From assembly GCA_047972135.1 (NCBI GenBank), contig JBKEAJ010000014.1:1-5522 (forward strand): DNA of 5,522 bases. The letters run 5' to 3'. Source of the DNA: JBKEAJ01 sp047972135 (GTDB taxonomy: Bacteria > Bacteroidota > Bacteroidia > Bacteroidales > Prolixibacteraceae). Below, in pieces: positions 1-5,522 of the stretch (the first letter of the stretch is position 1; each line of letters begins with the position of its first letter). The notes under the pieces are model-generated. The model made no database searches and was not told the origin of the DNA. It saw only the letters and a list, made by a program, of their open reading frames with translations. The position numbers and the translations under genes are program-made.

Positions 1-231
1 TACCGACGTGCCGGCATAGAAATCAGTAAAGCGCATTCCCTGCCCTGCTAAACTATCCAATATCGGAGTTTTTATTTGCTCCTGCCCATAAACTCCGAGT
101 TCTCCATAGCCCATATCGTCTGCCAATAGGAACAGGATGTTAGGCTGCTTGGCTTCTTCCTGAATCGAAGGTTTGCACGACAGCAGTGAAAATGCCAAAA
201 GAAATAATAATGTGATATGTGGTTTTTTCAT
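1..231 (-). CDS. Sulfatase (S1/arylsulfatase-like) lipoprotein, N-terminal part only
   Basis: This is the first 77 codons of a gene that runs off the low-coordinate edge. The start is ATG at 231-229, and the frame is open to base 1. Residues 1-18 form a lipoprotein signal (MKK, then a hydrophobic stretch) ending in LLSC, with the lipidated cysteine at residue 19. The acidic pair in SIQEE shortly after it resembles the export signal of surface-exposed Bacteroidota lipoproteins. Residues 30-50 carry the sulfatase opening motif PNILFLLADDMGYGELG. D38 and D39 match the paired aspartates that bind the calcium in S1 sulfatases. The visible part ends at FYAGTSV (71-77). In this family such a segment normally leads straight into the C/S-x-P-S-R formylglycine motif, so the catalytic residue falls just outside. 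Expected role: hydrolysis of sulfate esters on the glycan handled by this PUL. It starts 71 bp after susD, behind a hairpin. The family is secure; subfamily and substrate cannot be read from this fragment. Confidence 0.9.
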   Translation of the reverse strand, partial: MKKPHITLLFLLAFSLLSCKPSIQEEAKQPNILFLLADDMGYGELGVYGQEQIKTPILDSLAGQGMRFTDFYAGTSV

Positions 232-266
232 ATTTATGGTATAGACTGTTTTATGGCTATTTGAAA

Positions 267-295
267 AATGTGCAAGGCTCATAGCCCTGCACATT
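267..295 (-). terminator. Hairpin with T-run between susD and the sulfatase gene; possible partial terminator
   Basis: Arms 267-279 (AATGTGCAAGGCT) and 283-295 (AGCCCTGCACATT) pair over 13 positions around a 3-nt loop (280-282). In the minus-strand transcript the single non-Watson-Crick position (275/287) is a G-U wobble. In a plus-strand transcript it would be an A-C mismatch, so the structure favours the coding direction of this operon. On the minus strand the 3' arm ends in TT and runs on into TTT, giving five T in a row before a C. The hairpin starts 7 nt after the susD stop codon and ends 35 nt before the sulfatase ATG. It could be a leaky intrinsic terminator, an attenuator or a 3'-end stabiliser. 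The stem is only moderately GC-rich and the T-run is short, so full termination is not assured. Confidence 0.55.
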
Positions 296-302
296 AAATT
301 GA

Positions 303-1817
303 TTACCAACCTTCTGATTGTTCCAATAATGAATTGTTTTGTACCTCTTTGTTCGGTATTGGGAAGTAGTTAAACTTAGAACTAAAGTTCTTGGCTCTAA
401 TCGCATCTTGTTGCTTCAGGGCATCTTCTAGCATGCCCCAACGCCGAAGGTCGTAAAAACGTACCCCCTCTTTAGCAAACTCGATGTATTTCTGATGAAT
501 TAACTCTGCTTTTACGGCTGCTTTGTCACTAGCTCCACTGTATGATGCTAAATTGGCTCTACTCCTAATCTGATCGAGATAACCGATGGCAGTATTTGAA
601 TTCCCAAGTTCCAACTCAGCTTCGGCAAGATTGCAGATGACATGTGCATAACGTATGTAGCGTTCGTTGATTGCCGAGCGAGAGTCTCCCTCATCTTCCC
701 TAGTATAAGCATTCTGATATTTTGTGAACCAATATGTATCGAGTTTATCTTCTTTAAAAATCTCCGTAAATGGCTTTAAATAGTACATGCAGCCCGGATA
801 ATTCCATGCAACGGTCTTTCGCGCACGGATATCAAAATTCCCGTCAATATCTTTTTCTTTCCAAAATTCGTCCATCAGCACTTGAGTAGGGACAGCCTCA
901 AACCAGCCTCCTACTTCTGACGCAGCATATTCTTTAGCTATGGTGTTGGATTGGGTCGCATTTACATCTTCACCATCTCCCCACTTGTCTGTCCCTCCGG
1001 ACATATCGAATATAATCTCGAAAACACTTTCCTTGTTATATTCATGTTCTTCGTCAAAGTTCCACCCATAATCAACTAATTGATAATCGTAAGGACTTTT
1101 TGTCAGAGGCTCTAATTCGGCTTTGGCGTTTGCCCAGTCGCTAATCTCTATATAAATCTGACCTGCAAGTGCTTTGGCAGAGCCTTTTGAAGGCTTTCCT
1201 TTTGACGATGATGCGTCTGTTATGACAGGCAATAGCCCTTCTGCTTTCTTTAAATCAGACAATGCTTGTGAATAAACCTCAGACTGTGTAGACTTGGCAA
1301 TGGGGAATGTCGAAAAATCTTGAGATGCCTTGAGCCGTATGGGAACATCCTTAAATTCGCGAGCTAAAATATGATAATAGAAGCCTCGCAGAAAGTACGC
1401 TTCACCCATAATCTGATCTTTAAATTCCTGAGAGAAGTCCTTGTCTGCTATCTTTTCTTCGATTAAATTACAACGGTAGATTCCTCTGTAGCATTGGCTG
1501 AACATGAAAGCAGTCCATTTATTATCTGCATCGTTTGTGAAACGGCTGGCTTGGTAGATTCCTCCAATGTCATTTCTAAATTCGATTTCGTCTGCTCGAC
1601 AGTTACGCAGCATTACACAACGGGTTCCAGTGTATCCTCCTGCTAGTCCGCTTTTTGCGGATACATAGGCAGAAATTAGAGCTTCTTCAAAATCGGATTC
1701 TGTCTGAAAGAAAGTCTCTGTGGTGATTTGATTAGGATTGGTGAGATCCAATACTCCTTCGCAACCTGCAAATAGAATTATTGCAGATGATATTAATATG
1801 TGAACTATTTTTTTCAT
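303..1817 (-). CDS. SusD/RagB-family surface glycan-binding lipoprotein
   Basis: This 504-residue protein has the usual SusD-family length. It is predicted to sit on the outside of the outer membrane as a lid over the SusC partner and to bind the oligosaccharide before import. Residues 1-18 are a lipoprotein signal ending in FAGC (C19), followed by EGVLDLTNPNQIT, a typical SusD mature start. The N-terminal SusD-like region spans about 20-230. It includes the helical segment GEAYFLRGFYYHIL (138-151), ALSDLKKAEGLLP (185-197) and the TPR-like AKALAGQIYIEISDWANAK (214-232). The C-terminal RagB/SusD region includes ERYIRYAHVICNLAEAELEL (385-404), YLDQIRSRANL (413-423), EFAKEGVRFYDLRRWG (446-461) and the closing FPIPNKEVQNN to GW (485-504). 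The ATG at 1817 lies 11 bp after the susC stop, so the two are almost certainly cotranscribed. Residues 67, 73, 109, 116, 343 and 395 are further cysteines. The ligand cannot be predicted from sequence alone. Confidence 0.96.
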   Translation of the reverse strand: MKKIVHILISSAIILFAGCEGVLDLTNPNQITTETFFQTESDFEEALISAYVSAKSGLAGGYTGTRCVMLRNCRADEIEFRNDIGGIYQASRFTNDADNKWTAFMFSQCYRGIYRCNLIEEKIADKDFSQEFKDQIMGEAYFLRGFYYHILAREFKDVPIRLKASQDFSTFPIAKSTQSEVYSQALSDLKKAEGLLPVITDASSSKGKPSKGSAKALAGQIYIEISDWANAKAELEPLTKSPYDYQLVDYGWNFDEEHEYNKESVFEIIFDMSGGTDKWGDGEDVNATQSNTIAKEYAASEVGGWFEAVPTQVLMDEFWKEKDIDGNFDIRARKTVAWNYPGCMYYLKPFTEIFKEDKLDTYWFTKYQNAYTREDEGDSRSAINERYIRYAHVICNLAEAELELGNSNTAIGYLDQIRSRANLASYSGASDKAAVKAELIHQKYIEFAKEGVRFYDLRRWGMLEDALKQQDAIRAKNFSSKFNYFPIPNKEVQNNSLLEQSEGW

Positions 1818-1828
1818 ACTTGATTGTT

Positions 1829-4800
1829 TTAAAATGTTACGTTAATTCCAAACATGTAGACTCTAGATGCAGGATAAGCAAAATAGTCATTTCCTCTGGA
1901 ATAAGAGTTGAACGAATTATAATCAGGGGTTACACCGGTGTAGTTTGTAAAAGTAAAAGGATTCTCAATATTTATATAAGTCCTAAATTGAGTGAATGTA
2001 CTTAATACTCCTTCAGTTGGGATATTGTATCCTAACTGAATACTTCTGACACGTACAAAATTACCTTTTTCAAGATATCTATCGGAATTTGTGCGGTAGT
2101 TGCCATTGGGGTCATCGTAACGCAAATATGGTTGAGACGCATCTTTGTTGTTTTCGGTCCAATAGTCCAATGTCGACGCCAGATAGTTTGTTCCATTTAT
2201 AACAGATGTCATTACATTTCTAGTGTCATTGAAAATCTTGTTTCCAAATACTCCTTGAAAATCTAAGCGTAAATCAAGATTCTTGTAGGCTATTGAAGTG
2301 TTTAACCCAAATGTGAATTTTGGAAAGGGACTTCCCATATATACACGATCATCATCATTTATTACACCATCATTGTTCGCATCCACAAATTTTACATCTC
2401 CTGGCATTGCTTGTGATTGAATCAAATTTCCATCCTTTGTGTATGCGTTAATTTCATCCCAACTTTGGAAAAGCCCGTCGGTTTCTATTAACCAGAACCC
2501 TCCAATTGGGTAGTCTTTGAGTGTTTTAGTAGTGTAGCTGCCTCTAAAAGATTGTCCCGAATTAATTACCTGATCGTCTGAGGCAAGATTCTCGACATTA
2601 TTTTTCATGAAATTACCATTAAAATTGACAGAGTAGTTTAAGTCCGAAGTAATGTCATCTCTCCACGATAATGCAAACTCAAAGCCCTTATTCGAAATTT
2701 TTCCTATATTTTGGATTGGGTCGTTTGTTCCTCCTGTGGAATAGGGTATTGGAACACTGAGTAATATGTCATTAGTAATTTTATTATATAAGTCTAATGT
2801 TGTGGAGAATTTATTATGAATAGCCGTTAAATCAATACCGATATTTATCATACTTGTTTTTTCCCACTCAACCTCCGGGTTGACAAATTCTACGGGAAAG
2901 GCTCCTTGGTGTACTCCCCCTTCGCCATTGGCGTAATTGATACCTGTTTTGATGGTTGACGAGTATTTGTAATTGCCTATTTCCTGATTTCCTAGTTCCC
3001 CATATCCTCCTCTTATTTTTAGAGCATCAAGCCATTCGGCATTATCTAAAAATGCTTCTTCAGCAATATTGTAGCCAACAGAGAAAGATGGGAAATAACC
3101 AACTCTGTTAGCTTTTGAAAATTTTGAAGACGCATCTCGTCTCAATGTTCCTGTAATTAGGATTTTGTCTTTATACGAATAAAAAATCCTTGATAATACA
3201 GAAACTAATGCGCTTTCAGCTAAGTTTCCACGGATTGCTCTTTCTAGCGTAGTTGCATCTAACTCCAATAGTCCTGTAGGTATTGTAGTCCCACTACCGT
3301 TTAAGTACCTGTATTTATATGTTTGGTATGTATATCCAAGTAAAGCAGTGAGCTTATGATTACCAAAGGTTCGGTCAAAATTAAGGGTGTTTTCAACTAG
3401 AACGTTTTGAGTAAGAGTTTGTGTTCTGTCTAGTGAGTTTCTGTCGGTTGATGCTATCCCCATGTCATATTTGCCGGTATAATTCATATTATCATTAGCT
3501 ATAATGCTGGGAGTAACTTCAATTTTGTACTTTAATCCCCTTATAAATTCTATTTGTGCCCATATTTGAGCATATATGCTGTATTTCCGTTGATAAGCAT
3601 CGTAAATGTATGGATCTGTAGTCGCCAAAGGATTTATTATATTCACAGCATCTCCGTAGTTGCTGCCATAGCCTCCCAGATTGTTTTCATCGTAAACTGA
3701 CATGGTTGGAAATGATTGTAAGATCGTACCATAGAGCCCTCCACGAGGATAGTCGGTAAATGAGGGCTTTGTATCTTGATAGTTGAGTAGTATATTGTTA
3801 CCTGCTGAAAACCATCCTTTTTGATATGAAGATTTGAACTGTCCGTTAATGCGCTGATAATCTGTCCCTTTAATTATTCCGTCCTCACTTAAGAAACCTA
3901 TGCCTGAGTAGTATTTGAATTTTTCAGTACCTCCTGATAATGAAAGATTGTAGTTATGCCTTAATGCAGGTCCCATCATAATGTCTTGCCAATCATTATT
4001 TTCTTTGGAGTCTAAGTCAGTCAACATTTTTAGAGGTTCTAAACCTGAGTTGGTGCGCGCAAGATTGACAACCTCTGCCACGCCTTTGGCATCTAGCAGA
4101 TCCATGTATTTGGCAGGAGTAGCGAAACCTACGTTTGCAGAGAAATTGATACTCGGAACTCCTTTTGAATCATTACCGGATTTGGTTGTTATAATTACAA
4201 CTCCGTTTGCAGCTCTTGATCCATAGATGGCAGATGCAGATGCATCTTTTAAAACATTAATGCTTTCAATGTCATTAGGATTAAGGAAGTCCATGCTAGA
4301 CATGTAAATACCATCTATAATATATAGAGGAGTTGAATTATTTAATGTGCCGACTCCTCGTATCATAATCCTGCTACCGGAACCAGGAGCACCTCCAGAT
4401 GAAACAATATCTACCCCTGCCATTTTCCCTTGTAAAGCTTGTCCGATAGTTGTATTGCTTTGTGTACTCAGATCATCGGTCGAAACATGGGATACTGAGC
4501 CTGTCAAATCTGACTTCTTTTGTGTGCCGTAGCCAATTGCTACAACTTCATCTAGCCCGATAGCATCTTCTTCCATCGTTATGTTTATAACGCTTTGATT
4601 GCCTATTTCTACTTCTTGGCTCTTCATGCCCATGAAGGAGAATATCAAGGTCGAATTCTTAGGTGCATTTAATGAAAAGTTACCCTCTGCGTCAGTAATA
4701 GCTCCATTAGTTGTCCCTTTTTGGATTACAGTACTACCGGCAATGCCGATGCCGCTCTTGTCAACAACCGTCCCGGTTATTGGGTTCTGTGCGTACGCAC

Positions 4801-4849
4801 CACTTAGTAGTACGAAGTACAATACTAAAAAAGATAGAAATTTTCTCAT
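1829..4849 (-). CDS. SusC/RagA-family TonB-linked outer-membrane transporter
   Basis: This is a complete 1006-residue protein of typical SusC length, predicted to import glycan oligomers across the outer membrane with TonB-ExbBD energy and a SusD lid. Residues 1-20 are a Sec signal peptide, with likely cleavage at AYA|QN. Residues about 22-95 form the carboxypeptidase-D regulatory-like domain (ITGTVVDKSGIGIAG, then TDAEGNFSL). LDEVVAIGYGTQKKSDLTGS (99-118) is the conserved SusC junction at the TonB-box/plug region. The plug follows, with SRIMIRGVGTLNN (159-171), PLYIIDGIY (174-182) and VLKDASASAIYGSRAANG (199-216). The remainder, from about residue 230, is the beta-barrel, ending in YMFGINVTF with the terminal phenylalanine expected of barrel proteins. 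An acidic loop DANNDGVINDDD at 823-834 resembles a calcium-binding loop. ATG at 4849 is preceded by AT-rich sequence and no Shine-Dalgarno. It lies 54 bp after the upstream enzyme's stop, and I could see no convincing promoter in that gap. No extra N-terminal STN (sigma-signalling) domain is present, so control by its own anti-sigma partner is unlikely. Confidence 0.97.
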   Translation of the reverse strand: MRKFLSFLVLYFVLLSGAYAQNPITGTVVDKSGIGIAGSTVIQKGTTNGAITDAEGNFSLNAPKNSTLIFSFMGMKSQEVEIGNQSVINITMEEDAIGLDEVVAIGYGTQKKSDLTGSVSHVSTDDLSTQSNTTIGQALQGKMAGVDIVSSGGAPGSGSRIMIRGVGTLNNSTPLYIIDGIYMSSMDFLNPNDIESINVLKDASASAIYGSRAANGVVIITTKSGNDSKGVPSINFSANVGFATPAKYMDLLDAKGVAEVVNLARTNSGLEPLKMLTDLDSKENNDWQDIMMGPALRHNYNLSLSGGTEKFKYYSGIGFLSEDGIIKGTDYQRINGQFKSSYQKGWFSAGNNILLNYQDTKPSFTDYPRGGLYGTILQSFPTMSVYDENNLGGYGSNYGDAVNIINPLATTDPYIYDAYQRKYSIYAQIWAQIEFIRGLKYKIEVTPSIIANDNMNYTGKYDMGIASTDRNSLDRTQTLTQNVLVENTLNFDRTFGNHKLTALLGYTYQTYKYRYLNGSGTTIPTGLLELDATTLERAIRGNLAESALVSVLSRIFYSYKDKILITGTLRRDASSKFSKANRVGYFPSFSVGYNIAEEAFLDNAEWLDALKIRGGYGELGNQEIGNYKYSSTIKTGINYANGEGGVHQGAFPVEFVNPEVEWEKTSMINIGIDLTAIHNKFSTTLDLYNKITNDILLSVPIPYSTGGTNDPIQNIGKISNKGFEFALSWRDDITSDLNYSVNFNGNFMKNNVENLASDDQVINSGQSFRGSYTTKTLKDYPIGGFWLIETDGLFQSWDEINAYTKDGNLIQSQAMPGDVKFVDANNDGVINDDDRVYMGSPFPKFTFGLNTSIAYKNLDLRLDFQGVFGNKIFNDTRNVMTSVINGTNYLASTLDYWTENNKDASQPYLRYDDPNGNYRTNSDRYLEKGNFVRVRSIQLGYNIPTEGVLSTFTQFRTYINIENPFTFTNYTGVTPDYNSFNSYSRGNDYFAYPASRVYMFGINVTF
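4789..4828 (-). other. Two adjacent palindromic structures within the susC signal-peptide codons
   Basis: Bases 4789-4800 are a perfect 12-bp palindrome, GTGCGTACGCAC, covering the signal-peptide cleavage codons. Beside it, 4804-4813 (TTAGTAGTAC) pairs with 4817-4828 (GTAC, two unpaired A, TACTAA) around a 3-nt loop (4814-4816). That gives a 10-bp stem with a 2-nt bulge at about codons 8-15. Both lie within the first 21 codons of susC. They could fold in the mRNA near the ribosome start or serve as a protein or antisense-RNA target. Chance in protein-constrained sequence is a serious alternative, because the Ala-Tyr-Ala codons GCG TAC GCA are themselves nearly palindromic. Confidence 0.3.
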
Positions 4850-4903
4850 AAATTCTAGTTTAAAATTAATAAATAAGACTGTTTCGGATTCTTTCCCTAC
4901 TAG

Positions 4904-5522
4904 TTATTGTTGTTCAACGGGTTTTATTTCCTTTCCTTTTATTTGTAAATCTAGTTGATATTCAGGTATAAGGCTAGCTCTTTTTAGTGTGGCATTTAGT
5001 GCTTCTTCTCCTGCTCTTGTGTCGTCAAAATAAACCGCTGCCCCCCTAGCCATCGGCGTAAGTTCCAATAAAAGAGATTTATTCTCCAGTGGGAAATGAA
5101 GCCTGTTTAGACCAACTTCCCATACCGTGCCATTATAAAAGTCGTCAGCAACTAAACGATGATTAAAATATATTTTGCCATTATCTCCCGTGTAATCAAG
5201 CTGCATATACGTGTTGGATACGCCGTCCATATAGCCCTCTGGCAAAGTCAGGGAGTATCTCTTCGTCGCTGTTGACGAGGCTGTCGGAAAGTTAAGACCC
5301 GAGACAATCTTGGGACTTGAAAATCCATCATAACCTCTTAATACGGAAGGGTAAGTGTAGGCATCCTTAGTTATCCACGACTCATTGCTGACCAATGTCA
5401 CTCTGTCAGTATTAAAATATTCAACTTCCAATTGAGCAGCAAAGGCTCCCTCGCCAAGTGCGAAAGGGAAATCTAGCAATAGCTTATTGTCTCCTTTCTG
5501 CACATAGCCCGTGAGGTCGATA
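4904..5522 (-). CDS. C-terminal part of a probable secreted glycoside hydrolase or other glycan-active enzyme
   Basis: The last 205 codons of a gene that enters from the high-coordinate edge, ending in TAA at 4906-4904. The frame is open to the edge and begins IDLTGYVQKGDNKLLLDFPF. The GTG at 5503-5501 is therefore an internal valine, not a start. The DLTGYVQKGDNKLLL pattern is typical of the jelly-roll, sugar-binding-like beta-sandwich domains in large Bacteroidota glycoside hydrolases (GH2-, GH35- or GH106-like architectures). A second beta-rich region follows, with MQLDYTGDNGKIYFN, VADDFYNGTVWEVGLNRL and a charged tail ending KPVEQQ. No catalytic domain, active-site residues or cysteines are visible, so the reaction cannot be named. 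The position 54 bp upstream of susC on the same strand supports a role in degrading the same glycan. A GH35-like or rhamnosidase-type enzyme is possible, but I do not recognise the family with confidence; a non-catalytic binding protein is also possible. Confidence 0.65.
   Translation of the reverse strand, partial: IDLTGYVQKGDNKLLLDFPFALGEGAFAAQLEVEYFNTDRVTLVSNESWITKDAYTYPSVLRGYDGFSSPKIVSGLNFPTASSTATKRYSLTLPEGYMDGVSNTYMQLDYTGDNGKIYFNHRLVADDFYNGTVWEVGLNRLHFPLENKSLLLELTPMARGAAVYFDDTRAGEEALNATLKRASLIPEYQLDLQIKGKEIKPVEQQ

Noticed and set aside
1818..1828. Possible ribosome binding site before susD
   Set aside because: The 11 bases between the susC stop and the susD ATG contain no purine-rich Shine-Dalgarno match, which is ordinary for Bacteroidota.
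1781..2005. Plus-strand open frame of 74 codons over the susD/susC junction
   Set aside because: It lies antisense to the susC 3' end and susD start, the protein has no recognisable domain, and there is no promoter or start context. It is a shadow of the real genes.
3981..4226. Plus-strand open frame of 81 codons inside susC
   Set aside because: Antisense to the conserved plug/barrel coding region of susC; its composition is explained by the opposite-strand codons.
4347..4532. Plus-strand open frame of 61 codons inside susC
   Set aside because: Antisense to the conserved plug motif of susC; proline-rich shadow protein with no family signature.
4850..4903. Possible susC promoter (TAATTTTA as a -7-like box) and a CTAGT/ACTAG inverted repeat
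   Set aside because: The box lacks the terminal G of TAnnTTTG and has no properly spaced TTTG upstream. The repeat has only 5-bp arms (4855-4859, 4899-4903) 39 nt apart, which is expected by chance in AT-rich sequence.
4599..4958. Plus-strand open frame of 119 codons over the susC 5' end and the gap upstream
   Set aside because: Antisense to the susC signal peptide and regulatory-like domain and to the end of the upstream enzyme. It has no signature and no start context.
5263..5278. Small inverted repeat CGTC/GACG within the upstream enzyme gene
   Set aside because: The arms are only 4-6 bp and lie inside coding sequence; chance explains it.
5501..5503. GTG as the start codon of the gene ending at 4904
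   Set aside because: The frame stays open upstream to the window edge and encodes IDLTGY, which continues the beta-sandwich motif into VQKGDNKLLL. This valine is therefore internal and the gene is truncated by the window.

Overview
The window is one block of a Bacteroidota polysaccharide utilization locus (PUL). Every supported gene lies on the minus strand, so transcription runs from high to low coordinates. In that order they are: the 3' end of a probable secreted glycan-active enzyme (4904-5522, 5' part outside the window), a SusC-type TonB-dependent outer-membrane transporter (1829-4849), a SusD-type surface glycan-binding lipoprotein (303-1817), and the first 77 codons of a sulfatase lipoprotein (1-231, rest outside the window).

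A Bacteroidota origin is indicated by the adjacent SusC/SusD pair, by AT-rich start regions without a GGAGG-type Shine-Dalgarno sequence, and by signal sequences typical of the phylum. Nothing here settles genus or habitat. Base composition looks moderately AT-rich and even along the window, and there is no insertion sequence, tRNA, integrase or composition break suggesting a recent insertion.

The gaps are short: 54 bp between the enzyme and susC, 11 bp between susC and susD, and 71 bp between susD and the sulfatase. This fits one polycistronic unit. The last gap holds a 13-bp-arm hairpin followed by a run of T on the coding strand. It may act as a partial terminator or an mRNA 3'-end stabiliser that separates highly expressed susC/susD from the downstream enzyme genes. 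No stretch of 300 bases lacks a gene.

Inferred working model: the enzyme and the sulfatase trim and desulfate a glycan at the surface or in the periplasm, SusD captures oligosaccharides on the cell surface, and SusC imports them using TonB energy. The sulfatase suggests a sulfated substrate, such as an algal galactan, ulvan or fucan, a glycosaminoglycan or mucin, but the window does not identify which. No regulator (hybrid two-component system, SusR-like or ECF sigma/anti-sigma pair) lies inside the window. I found no clearly novel system. The points most worth a second look are the susD-sulfatase hairpin, two adjacent palindromic structures in the susC signal-peptide codons, and the unassigned family of the upstream enzyme.
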